From NCBI GenBank assembly GCA_937944065.1, contig CALDZS010000107.1:1-5343 (forward strand): a stretch of 5,343 nucleotides of DNA, written 5' to 3'. The stretch is from an uncultured Amylibacter sp. (GTDB taxonomy: Bacteria; Pseudomonadota; Alphaproteobacteria; Rhodobacterales; Rhodobacteraceae). Below the pieces are notes generated by a model. The model worked only from the letters and a program-made list of their open reading frames with translations, made no database searches and had not been told where the DNA came from. Each line of letters opens with the position of its first letter. Position 1 is the first letter of the stretch. A program made the position numbers and the translations under genes. This document shows, one piece after another, positions 1-5,343 of this stretch.

Positions 1-225
1 GCACTTGGCCGCGCCGCTGGTGAAGCTGCGGTTGCTTTGGCTGAAGGCAAACCAGTTGGTGACAGCGTTCAATGGACATCGCCAGGTGGGACGACTTTCA
101 CTGCACGTTTCTTGGCCCCTGTTCCAGTTACAGCAAGCAACTTGAATGATGTTGTGGATGCAGGTTGGATCACCAAAGAAGCACTATGCCAAGGCGTTTC
201 AAACGGCCCAGCACCTTGTAACTAA
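1..225 (+). CDS. xylF: D-xylose ABC transporter substrate-binding protein XylF, C-terminal part (5' truncated by window)
   Basis: This is the last 74 codons of a reading frame open from base 1 and ending in TAA at 223-225; the start lies outside the window. The product is the periplasmic D-xylose-binding protein that delivers sugar to the XylH/XylG transporter. The visible part begins ALGRAAGEAAVALAEGK, the helix near the end of type-I sugar-binding proteins, and continues through FLAPVPVTASNLNDVV to DAGWITKEALCQG, which resembles the C-terminus of XylF-type proteins. Identity rests strongly on context, because xylH, xylG and xylA follow on the same strand. Two cysteines (residues 63 and 73 of the visible part) lie close together at the C-terminus and could form a disulfide in the periplasm. 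A generic CUT2 sugar-binding protein is the alternative, but the xylA linkage favours xylose. Confidence 0.88.
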   Translation, partial: ALGRAAGEAAVALAEGKPVGDSVQWTSPGGTTFTARFLAPVPVTASNLNDVVDAGWITKEALCQGVSNGPAPCN

Positions 226-243
226 GACACAAGACTAACAAAG

Positions 244-278
244 CGCGGCCACGAAACCTCGTGGCCGCGAATTTTATT
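244..278 (+). terminator. Intercistronic stem-loop between xylF and xylH
   Basis: A perfect 11-bp inverted repeat has its left arm at 244-254 (CGCGGCCACGA), a 4-nt AACC loop at 255-258 and its right arm at 259-269. It is followed by a short broken T-run (ATTTTATT, 271-278). It sits 18 bp after the xylF stop and 23 bp before the xylH RBS region ends. The T-run is weak, so the hairpin more likely acts as a partial terminator or as a 3' RNA-stability/processing structure. Either would leave binding-protein mRNA in excess over the membrane components, a common arrangement in binding-protein ABC operons. The structure is seen directly; the effect is inferred. Confidence 0.75.
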
Positions 279-289
279 ACGCTGATATC

Positions 290-295
290 GAAGGG
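290..295 (+). promoter_or_regulatory. Shine-Dalgarno of xylH
   Basis: GAAGGG lies 6 bases before the ATG at 302. It supports that start over the in-frame internal Met at residue 17, which lacks a comparable site. Confidence 0.7.
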
Positions 296-301
296 TCTGA
301 C

Positions 302-1600
302 ATGACAGACACAACATCCCAGCCAATCCCTATTAAAACAGAAGTTAGCATGTTCCAAAAATTGGAACTGGACACACGTTTATTGGGCATGATTGGCGCA
401 TTTGTAATACTATGCATCGGTTTTAATATTATGACCGACGGTCGTTTTCTGACCCCTCGCAACGTCTTTAACCTGACGATCCAATCCGTTTCGGTGGCAA
501 TTATGGCTTGTGGGATGGTTTTTGTTATCGTCAACCGCCACATTGATTTGTCTGTCGGCGCCCTATTGGCGACGACGTCAGCAGTCATGGCGATGATGCA
601 AACTCAAATCCTGCCTAACACCTTTGGATTGGAACTAGGTCACCCGATGATCTGGATCCTTGCGATTGTGTCAGGCTTGATAGTGGGTACATCTATTGGT
701 GCTTTCCAAGGCTGGCTTGTCGGATACCTGACTATCCCTGCTTTCATTGTTACATTGGGTGGTTTTCTTATCTGGCGGAACGTTGCTTGGTATCTGACCA
801 GCGGCCAAACAATCGGCCCGTTGGACAAAAACTTTTTAGTCTTTGGTGGCACTAACGGTACTTTGGGTGTGACTTATAGTTGGATATTCGCGGCAATAGC
901 GGCTGCAATGGCTCTCTATGGGATATCGCGCGCTAGACGTGGCAAGATCGCGCATGGTTTCCCAGTTAAACCATTCTGGGCCGAAGCCACGCTGGCTATC
1001 GCGACTATTGCTGCAATTTTTGGTTTTATTTGGACATTGAATTCTTACGCAATCCCATCTCGTCGTCTTGCACGTATGTTCGAGGCACGTGGTGAGGTTA
1101 TGCCAGAAGGTCTGGTTGTCGGGTACGGTTTGCCTGTATCCGTTTTGATCCTAATCGTTGTGGCTGTCGCCATGACAATCATCGCGCGGAGCACACGGCT
1201 AGGGCGGTATATATTCGCCACTGGTGGAAATCCTGATGCCGCAGAACTGTCAGGTATCAACACCCGGTTCCTAACGGTGAAGATATTCGCGCTTATGGGC
1301 TTTTTGTGCGCCCTATCAGCTGTCGTTGCGTCCGCGCGTTTGGCGAACCATTCAAATGATTTGGGAACGTTGGACGAGTTGCGCGTGATTGCCGCTGCCG
1401 TGATTGGCGGAACGGCCTTGGCGGGCGGTTTTGGCACCATTTATGGGGCTATCTTGGGTGCTTTTATCATGCAAGCCTTGCAGTCGGGAATGGCGATGGT
1501 TGGTGTTGATGCACCGTTCCAAAATATCGTTGTTGGTACCGTGCTGGTTTTGGCGGTTCTATTGGACATTGTCTATCGTAAAAGACTGGGGGCAAAATAA
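302..1600 (+). CDS. xylH: D-xylose ABC transporter permease XylH
   Basis: This is a 432-residue, highly hydrophobic inner-membrane permease of the CUT2 (ribose/xylose-type) ABC sugar importer family. It forms the translocation path for D-xylose delivered by XylF, and one or two copies would pair with XylG. Hydrophobic segments are visible at about residues 28-45, 61-78, 82-100, 115-135, 145-162, 190-207, 228-246, 272-294, 325-345, 362-394 and 405-424. Family hallmarks are NRHIDLSVGA at 78-87, GGNPDAAELSGIN at 308-320 before a late membrane helix, and GGTALAGGFGTIYGA at 369-383. Polar loops at about 208-226 and 247-271 separate the central helices, as in XylH-type permeases, which are longer than RbsC-type ones. 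The stop overlaps the xylG start by one base (TAATG), indicating translational coupling. The substrate assignment comes from linkage to xylA; a generic pentose or hexose permease cannot be excluded from sequence alone. Confidence 0.93.
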   Translation: MTDTTSQPIPIKTEVSMFQKLELDTRLLGMIGAFVILCIGFNIMTDGRFLTPRNVFNLTIQSVSVAIMACGMVFVIVNRHIDLSVGALLATTSAVMAMMQTQILPNTFGLELGHPMIWILAIVSGLIVGTSIGAFQGWLVGYLTIPAFIVTLGGFLIWRNVAWYLTSGQTIGPLDKNFLVFGGTNGTLGVTYSWIFAAIAAAMALYGISRARRGKIAHGFPVKPFWAEATLAIATIAAIFGFIWTLNSYAIPSRRLARMFEARGEVMPEGLVVGYGLPVSVLILIVVAVAMTIIARSTRLGRYIFATGGNPDAAELSGINTRFLTVKIFALMGFLCALSAVVASARLANHSNDLGTLDELRVIAAAVIGGTALAGGFGTIYGAILGAFIMQALQSGMAMVGVDAPFQNIVVGTVLVLAVLLDIVYRKRLGAK

Positions 1601-1602
1601 TG
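1588..1602 (+). promoter_or_regulatory. xylH/xylG coupling junction with Shine-Dalgarno
   Basis: The purine run GGGGG (1588-1592) sits 7 bases before the xylG ATG at 1600, inside the last codons of xylH. The xylH stop TAA (1598-1600) shares its final A with that ATG. This fixes the xylG start and suggests re-initiation coupling, which would balance permease and ATPase synthesis. Confidence 0.65.
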
Positions 1603-2382
1603 CAAACTGCAAAAGAACTCCGCGCAGCAGGCGCGCCACCATTGGTCGATATGAAAGACATCTCTATCGCGTTTGGTGGTATCAAGGCGGTGGATAAGGT
1701 GTCCATTGACCTCTATCCTGGCGAGGTTGTTGGGCTGCTTGGACATAACGGGGCAGGTAAATCTACTCTGATCAAGGTCCTGTCTGGTGCGTATCAAAAA
1801 GATGCAGGCGAGATTTTTATCGACGGAGAACGGGTCGAAATTCACAATCCACGCGATGCACGCAACAACAATATCGAGACAATCTATCAAACCCTTGCGT
1901 TAGCAGATAATCTGGATGCGGCATCCAACCTATTTCTGGGTCGTGAACTGGTAACACCGTTGGGATTTATTGACGATTCCGCGATGGAGGCGGAGTGTCG
2001 CAAAATCATGGCGCGTCTAAACCCAAACTTTCAAAAGTTTAACGAGCCTGTTTCTGCCTTGTCAGGCGGTCAACGACAATCTGTGGCAATCGCACGTGCG
2101 GTATACTTCAACGCGCGCATCTTGATAATGGACGAACCTACTGCGGCACTTGGCCCGATGGAAACGCAAATGGTTGCAGATCTTATTCTGAAACTAAAAG
2201 CGCAGGGCATCGGTATATTCCTAATCGATCACGACGTTCATTCAGTCATGCAATTGTGTGACCGCGCGTGTGTCATGAAAAACGGTCAGACAGTTGGAAC
2301 CGTCGATATCGAAGATGTGACCGACGACGACCTGCTTTCGATGATCATCTTGGGTAAAAATCCAAAAGAAAAAAAAGCATAA
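1600..2382 (+). CDS. xylG: D-xylose ABC transporter ATP-binding protein, single-domain XylG
   Basis: This 260-residue cytoplasmic ABC ATPase powers xylose import through XylH. All nucleotide-binding motifs are present once: Walker A GHNGAGKST at 48-56, Q-loop Gln97, signature LSGGQ at 154-158, Walker B ILIMDEP at 174-180 with Asp178 and catalytic Glu179, and the H-loop His211 in LIDHD. It is half the length of enterobacterial XylG (about 510 residues, two fused ATPase domains). No second ATPase domain follows, so it presumably acts as a homodimer, as is known for FrcA-type ATPases of alphaproteobacteria. The C-terminus is lysine-rich (KNPKEKKA) and is encoded by an A8 run at 2369-2376. The gene starts inside the xylH stop and ends 10 bp before xylA. 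Substrate specificity is inferred from the operon; the ATPase itself is generic for CUT2 sugars. Confidence 0.92.
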   Translation: MQTAKELRAAGAPPLVDMKDISIAFGGIKAVDKVSIDLYPGEVVGLLGHNGAGKSTLIKVLSGAYQKDAGEIFIDGERVEIHNPRDARNNNIETIYQTLALADNLDAASNLFLGRELVTPLGFIDDSAMEAECRKIMARLNPNFQKFNEPVSALSGGQRQSVAIARAVYFNARILIMDEPTAALGPMETQMVADLILKLKAQGIGIFLIDHDVHSVMQLCDRACVMKNGQTVGTVDIEDVTDDDLLSMIILGKNPKEKKA

Positions 2383-2386
2383 GGAA
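2381..2386 (+). promoter_or_regulatory. Shine-Dalgarno of xylA overlapping the xylG stop
   Basis: AAGGAA overlaps the xylG TAA (2380-2382) and lies 6-7 bases before the xylA ATG at 2393. It supports that start and tight coupling of xylA translation to xylG. Confidence 0.7.
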
Positions 2387-2392
2387 ACTATC

Positions 2393-3697
2393 ATGGCTGG
2401 CTTCTTCGAAGGCATAAACAAGGTTCCTTTTGAAGGACCAAGCAGCGTCAATCCCATGGCATTCCGGCACTATAACCCAGATGAAATTGTCATGGGTAAG
2501 CGGATGGAAGATCACTTGCGGTTTGCCGTTGCCTATTGGCACAGTTTCGCATGGGAAGGTGGCGATCCATTCGGTGGTCAAACCTTCGAACGTCCTTGGT
2601 ACCCACAAGATGATATGGGCCGCGCAAAAATGAAGGCAGATGTTGCGTTCGAGATGTTTGACATTCTGAACGCTCCGTTCTTTTGCTGGCATGATGCCGA
2701 CATTCGTCCAGATCAGGGTAACTTTGCAGATAATCTGTCCACATTGGACGAAATCACCGACTATATCGGCGAAAAAATGCAAACCTCTGGCACCAAGTTG
2801 TTGTGGGGCACCGCGAACATGTTCAGTCATCGTCGCTGGATGAGCGGTGCCAGCACCAACCCTGACCCAGATGTCTTTGCGTTCGCAGCGGCTACCGTGA
2901 AATCCTGTATGGATGCGACGCACAAGCTGGGCGGCGAAAACTATGTTCTTTGGGGCGGTCGCGAGGGGTATGAAACCCTGCTTAACACCAACCTTGGGCA
3001 AGAACTGGATCATATGGGTCGGTTCTTGAACATGGTCGTCGAGTATAAGCACAAGATCGGGTTTAAAGGTGCGATCCTTGTGGAACCCAAACCACAAGAG
3101 CCATCAAAGCATCAATACGATTATGATGCGGCGACATGCATTGGTTTTCTGCGCAAATATGGCTTGGAAAACGAAGTGAAATTGAACTTGGAACAGGGTC
3201 ACGCAATTCTTGCCGGGCATTCATTTGAACATGAAATTGCCGTAGCCGTCGCTGATGATATGCTTGGATCCATTGATATGAACCGCAATGATTATCAATC
3301 AGGCTGGGACACGGATCAATTCCCCAATAACGTACCAGAGGTCGCGTTGGCCTATTACCACATTCTGAAATCAGGTGGACTTAAAACTGGTGGCACCAAT
3401 TTCGACGCAAAGGTGCGTCGCCAGTCAATCGACCCCCAAGATTTGATCGCGTCCCATATCGGCGGGATGGATGTATGCGCACGCGGCCTAAAAGCCGCCG
3501 CCGCGATGATAGAGGATGGCGGGTTAGAGGCAGCTTTGGACACACGCTATGCTGGCTGGCAAACTGATGCCGCGAAAGACATTCTGAACAGTGATCTAGA
3601 AAGTATTGCCAACATCGTGCTGGATCAAAACATCAATCCGATACCTGTATCGGGGCGCCAAGAGATCTTGGAGAATTACGTTAATCGATTTGTGTAA
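2393..3697 (+). CDS. xylA: Xylose isomerase XylA (EC 5.3.1.5)
   Basis: This 434-residue cytoplasmic enzyme interconverts D-xylose and D-xylulose (and glucose/fructose weakly in the family) using two divalent metals, usually Mg, Mn or Co. Its length and N-terminal extension match class II enzymes such as E. coli XylA (440 residues). The catalytic pair His100 and Asp103 is in FFCWHDADI. The metal and substrate ligands are in place: Glu231 and Lys233 (VEPKPQEP), Glu267 and His270 (LEQGHAILAGH), Asp295 (GSIDMNR), Asp306 and Asp308 (GWDTDQFP) and Asp338 (NFDAKVRRQS). Trp49 and Trp138 of the substrate pocket are in AYWHSFAW and LLWGTANMF. Conserved blocks GGENYVLWGGREGYETLLNT and KHQYDYDAAT are intact, so the enzyme should be active. 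The bases between Glu267 and His270 encode Gln-Gly, where E. coli has Ala-Asn. It is the last gene of the operon; xylulokinase is not downstream. Confidence 0.98.
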   Translation: MAGFFEGINKVPFEGPSSVNPMAFRHYNPDEIVMGKRMEDHLRFAVAYWHSFAWEGGDPFGGQTFERPWYPQDDMGRAKMKADVAFEMFDILNAPFFCWHDADIRPDQGNFADNLSTLDEITDYIGEKMQTSGTKLLWGTANMFSHRRWMSGASTNPDPDVFAFAAATVKSCMDATHKLGGENYVLWGGREGYETLLNTNLGQELDHMGRFLNMVVEYKHKIGFKGAILVEPKPQEPSKHQYDYDAATCIGFLRKYGLENEVKLNLEQGHAILAGHSFEHEIAVAVADDMLGSIDMNRNDYQSGWDTDQFPNNVPEVALAYYHILKSGGLKTGGTNFDAKVRRQSIDPQDLIASHIGGMDVCARGLKAAAAMIEDGGLEAALDTRYAGWQTDAAKDILNSDLESIANIVLDQNINPIPVSGRQEILENYVNRFV

Positions 3698-3764
3698 CTC
3701 AGATGCATCCGCATTTGGCGCCAGAAGGTTAAAACACTTCAACAAAACAATTTAGAAAAGCGAT

Positions 3765-3794
3765 AAAGCACCACCCCTATCAGGTGGTGCTTTT
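3765..3794. terminator. Rho-independent terminator of the xyl operon, probably bidirectional
   Basis: A perfect 11-bp stem has arms at 3765-3775 (AAAGCACCACC) and 3783-3793 (GGTGGTGCTTT) with a 7-nt loop. It ends in TTTT followed by CAATTT on the + strand. It lies 67 bp past the xylA stop and 28 bp past the stop of the convergent minus-strand gene. Read on the minus strand, the stem is followed by CTTTATCGCTTTT, so it could end both transcripts. The remaining bases of the 3698-3821 gap show no other feature beyond a small TTCAATTTGAA palindrome beside the stem. Confidence 0.88.
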
Positions 3795-3821
3795 CAATTT
3801 GAACGTTTTGGTGTGTGTTTT

Positions 3822-4442
3822 TTAAGCGACTTCAACTTTTGAATTGCGACGGCGGCCTAAGAAACCAATGCCCCCTAGTGCGCTCAGTAATAACAGACCA
3901 CTGGCTGGCAACGGAATAGGAGACACTTCGATACGGAAGTCTGATCCCAAATACGCAGAGCTATCAAAGCCCATGCCGTTGCTTGCAGGGTTTCCGCCCG
4001 CGGCACCCCAAAGTCCGATGATACCATTCTGAAACGCGTTCACACCCTGCGCCGCATTATAAACCTCGTCAAGAAACTTAATATCATGTGTACCAGAATA
4101 TGCGCTGGTACCTGCAAACGTAGTTGTGAAACTACCAATGTAGGCACCACCGATGCCCGCGAAGTTAAGCAAGCCCACCACAGACGCGGTACCGCCGCCG
4201 ACCAGATCCATCACAAAAGAGATGTCACCAGTCACATCGTTCCACGAACCTGATCCGGTGCCAGTAGCTTTGACAATAGAAGCACCGCACATCGCGTTAC
4301 AGCCAGATGCCTCGTGGAATAGCGTTGATGTAAACCCGCCTGCACTTGAATTAACAAACCCATCAATGTTGAAAGTCGTTGCTGATGCAGCGCCTGCAAG
4401 CAGCGTGGCAGATACTGTGATACCTAGAAATTTATTAAACAT
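3822..4442 (-). CDS. Small exported protein with VPLPA-CTERM-type sorting signal, function unknown
   Basis: This 206-residue protein has an N-terminal signal peptide: MFNKF, then a hydrophobic stretch, with a likely cleavage at ASA|T after residue 21. Its C-terminal tripartite sorting signal is PIPLPA at 175-180, a hydrophobic helix at about 181-196, and the basic cluster RRR at 197-199. This matches the VPLPA-CTERM variant of PEP-CTERM signals, which in Rhodobacterales is thought to be cut by exosortase XrtD before the protein reaches the outer surface or extracellular matrix. The middle (22-174) is rich in Gly, Ser, Ala and Thr with beta-type alternation, as is usual for PEP-CTERM proteins, and I recognise no enzymatic domain. 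The only cysteines are Cys48 and Cys52 (CNAMC), a possible disulfide. The start is supported by a weak AAGAAG 9 bases upstream and by the signal peptide beginning there. No exosortase gene is in the window. Only the sorting class, not the function, can be assigned. Confidence 0.87.
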   Translation of the reverse strand: MFNKFLGITVSATLLAGAASATTFNIDGFVNSSAGGFTSTLFHEASGCNAMCGASIVKATGTGSGSWNDVTGDISFVMDLVGGGTASVVGLLNFAGIGGAYIGSFTTTFAGTSAYSGTHDIKFLDEVYNAAQGVNAFQNGIIGLWGAAGGNPASNGMGFDSSAYLGSDFRIEVSPIPLPASGLLLLSALGGIGFLGRRRNSKVEVA

Positions 4443-4507
4443 AGGATAAAACTTCTTGAAAAAATTAGTCGCTTTTTAAGCAAACGAAATATAGTTTATT
4501 GAAGCTA

Positions 4508-4536
4508 ATTATAGCCTAAATACCGATATTTCTTAA
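4508..4536 (-). promoter_or_regulatory. Predicted sigma-70-type promoter of the VPLPA-CTERM gene
   Basis: On the minus strand a perfect TATAAT (-10, 4513 down to 4508) is preceded by a 17-bp spacer and TTAAGA (-35, 4536 down to 4531; 4 of 6 matches to TTGACA). Transcription would start near 4501, giving a leader of roughly 58 nt before the ATG at 4442. The surrounding DNA is AT-rich, as expected. This is a motif match only. Confidence 0.5.
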
Positions 4537-4596
4537 TCTGACGTGACCACTAGCGGTACCACTCAAACGGTTAAATACCCGCTATTATCTTTGTTT

Positions 4597-4612
4597 AGTG
4601 ATGTAGATCACA
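4597..4612. promoter_or_regulatory. CRP/FNR-family-like dyad
   Basis: AGTGATGTAGATCACA fits the CRP consensus TGTGA-N6-TCACA at 9 of 10 positions and also contains TGAT-N4-ATCA, the core of FNR-type sites. The arms GTGAT and ATCAC are exact inverted repeats. The centre lies about 104 bp upstream of the predicted start of the VPLPA-CTERM transcript, so it could be a distal activator site for that gene. It is a sequence match only, and no regulator gene is in the window. Confidence 0.4.
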
Positions 4613-4778
4613 CATGGTCAGTGCGATTACCTTTCGATCAAATAAATTAGATGGATACTGTTATTCTCGCCCGAAAAACCGATTCTGCAACCGTAAGGAG
4701 GCGTTCAGAGAAATCGCCCCAAACGCATGTAAGGTATTAAAACTGCGAGTCTTGTTGACTAAAATGGGACTGTTATTG

Positions 4779-5342
4779 CTAACGCCCCATCGCGAAAAAT
4801 TCGTCATTAGGTCGCATTGCAGTCACGTTGGCCATTCGGTTCGACATACCGAAAAACGCAGAAATGGCTGCTATGTCCCAGATGTCTTCATCAACAAAAC
4901 CGGCCTCGCGCAGGTGATCAAAATCTGAATCGCAAACGGTATCGGATGCCCGCGAAACCTGCATGGCAAAATCAAGCATGATGCGCTGCTTGCTCGTGAT
5001 GTCCGCCTTACGGTAATTCACTGCAATCTGGTCAGCGATAAACGGGTCCTTGGCGCGAATGCGCAAAATGGCACCGTGTGCGACAACACAATATTGGCAT
5101 CCGTTCTTATTAGACGTTGCGACCACAATCATTTCGCGCTCTGCCTTGGTCAGGTTGCTGTCACCATCCATCAAAGCATCATGGTATGCCATGAACGCAC
5201 GAAATTCTGCAGGTCGATGCGCAAGCACCAAAAACACGTTGGGTATAAAACCCGCCTTTTCTTGGGTGAGCAGGATGCGATCCCGAATATCCTCGGGCAG
5301 ATCCTCTAATTCAGGCACAGGAAACGCGCTTATTTGGGTCAT
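4779..5342 (-). CDS. Peroxidase-related / carboxymuconolactone decarboxylase family protein (AhpD-like)
   Basis: This 187-residue, probably cytoplasmic all-helical protein belongs to the AhpD-like superfamily. The core LTKAEREMIVVATSNKNGCQYCVVAHG holds Glu70, Cys82, Cys85 and His89. The spacing (12, 3 and 4 residues) equals that of the Glu/Cys/Cys/His set of mycobacterial AhpD, where the CxxC pair is the redox centre of alkylhydroperoxidase activity. This CxxC type with an MTxIS..PVPELEDLPEDIRD-like start resembles the family annotated 'peroxidase-related enzyme', whose true substrate is unsettled. An extra Cys137 is present. The ATG lies one base from the window edge, so its promoter and RBS are unseen. 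A longer N-terminus is possible but unlikely, given the good fit of this start. It has no obvious link to the xylose genes. A role in peroxide or thiol redox defence is inference. Confidence 0.88.
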   Translation of the reverse strand: MTQISAFPVPELEDLPEDIRDRILLTQEKAGFIPNVFLVLAHRPAEFRAFMAYHDALMDGDSNLTKAEREMIVVATSNKNGCQYCVVAHGAILRIRAKDPFIADQIAVNYRKADITSKQRIMLDFAMQVSRASDTVCDSDFDHLREAGFVDEDIWDIAAISAFFGMSNRMANVTAMRPNDEFFAMGR

Positions 5343-5343
5343 T

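Larger units (their letters stand above)
4443..4778. other. Non-coding interval between two minus-strand genes
   Basis: These 336 bases separate the start of the VPLPA-CTERM gene from the stop of the AhpD-like gene. They hold the predicted promoter (4508-4536), the CRP/FNR-like dyad (4597-4612) and a weak 6-bp inverted repeat (TAGCGG 4551-4556, CCGCTA 4579-4584). No convincing hairpin terminator follows the AhpD-like gene: only a 5-bp ATGGG/CCCAT repeat with a long loop spans its stop. From 4620 to 4778 I see no supported feature. A + strand open frame begins at 4614, but it has no ribosome-binding site and runs antisense into the next gene. Confidence 0.6.

Noticed and set aside
1045..1440. 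131-codon minus-strand open frame opposite xylH
   Set aside because: It is antisense to conserved permease motifs, with a composition typical of reverse-complement shadows.
2369..2425. Programmed -1 frameshift on the A-rich end of xylG
   Set aside because: A slip to the -1 frame gives only about 13 extra codons before a stop and no downstream pseudoknot is evident, so it has no clear product value.
2345..3097. 250-codon minus-strand open frame opposite xylA
   Set aside because: It lies wholly antisense to strongly conserved xylA coding sequence and resembles no known protein, so it is a frame shadow.
4153..4449. 98-codon + strand open frame opposite the VPLPA-CTERM gene
   Set aside because: The minus-strand frame has a signal peptide and a sorting signal at the correct ends; the + frame is Pro/Ala-rich with no start signal.
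4551..4584. TAGCGG/CCGCTA inverted repeat as an operator or hairpin
   Set aside because: The 6-bp arms are 22 bases apart, which is too short and too widely spaced to distinguish from chance.
4614..4928. + strand open frame of 104 codons starting just after the CRP-like dyad
   Set aside because: It has no Shine-Dalgarno before its ATG, its predicted product has no recognisable character, and its last 150 bases run antisense to the well-supported AhpD-like gene.
1..5343. Mobile elements, CRISPR arrays, tRNA or rRNA genes, riboswitches
   Set aside because: No direct-repeat array, transposase fragment, cloverleaf-like segment or structured leader was seen on reading both strands.

Overview
This window looks like chromosome from a marine alphaproteobacterium of the Rhodobacteraceae (Roseobacter group), with moderate GC. 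Three things suggest this: a D-xylose ABC transporter with a half-size ATPase and a permease of about 430 residues, a PIPLPA variant of the VPLPA-CTERM sorting signal that is typical of Rhodobacterales, and the overall protein style. The assignment is inference from protein features; no marker gene is present.

Positions 1-3697 (+ strand) hold the distal part of a xylose uptake and catabolism operon in the order xylF (3' end only), xylH, xylG, xylA. XylF captures D-xylose in the periplasm, XylH forms the membrane channel, XylG supplies ATP hydrolysis, and XylA isomerises the imported D-xylose to D-xylulose. An 11-bp hairpin lies between xylF and xylH. xylH and xylG overlap by one base (TAATG), and xylG and xylA are 10 bp apart with the Shine-Dalgarno overlapping the xylG stop. 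The operon ends at a strong hairpin terminator at 3765-3794. No xylulokinase (xylB) or regulator follows xylA, so these must lie upstream of the window or elsewhere.

Positions 3822-4442 (- strand), convergent with xylA, encode a small exported protein with a signal peptide and a C-terminal exosortase sorting signal of the VPLPA-CTERM type. Its middle region is unrecognised. A good sigma-70-like promoter (TATAAT with a 17-bp spacer) lies upstream, and a CRP/FNR-like dyad lies further upstream at 4597-4612. The interval 4443-4778 is otherwise non-coding.

Positions 4779-5342 (- strand) encode a complete AhpD-like, carboxymuconolactone-decarboxylase-family 'peroxidase-related' protein with an intact Glu/CxxC/His constellation. 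It starts one base from the window edge.

The region is mostly ordinary metabolic chromosome. I see no mobile element, CRISPR array, tRNA or rRNA, and no convincing novel system. The least explained item is the VPLPA-CTERM protein with its control region.
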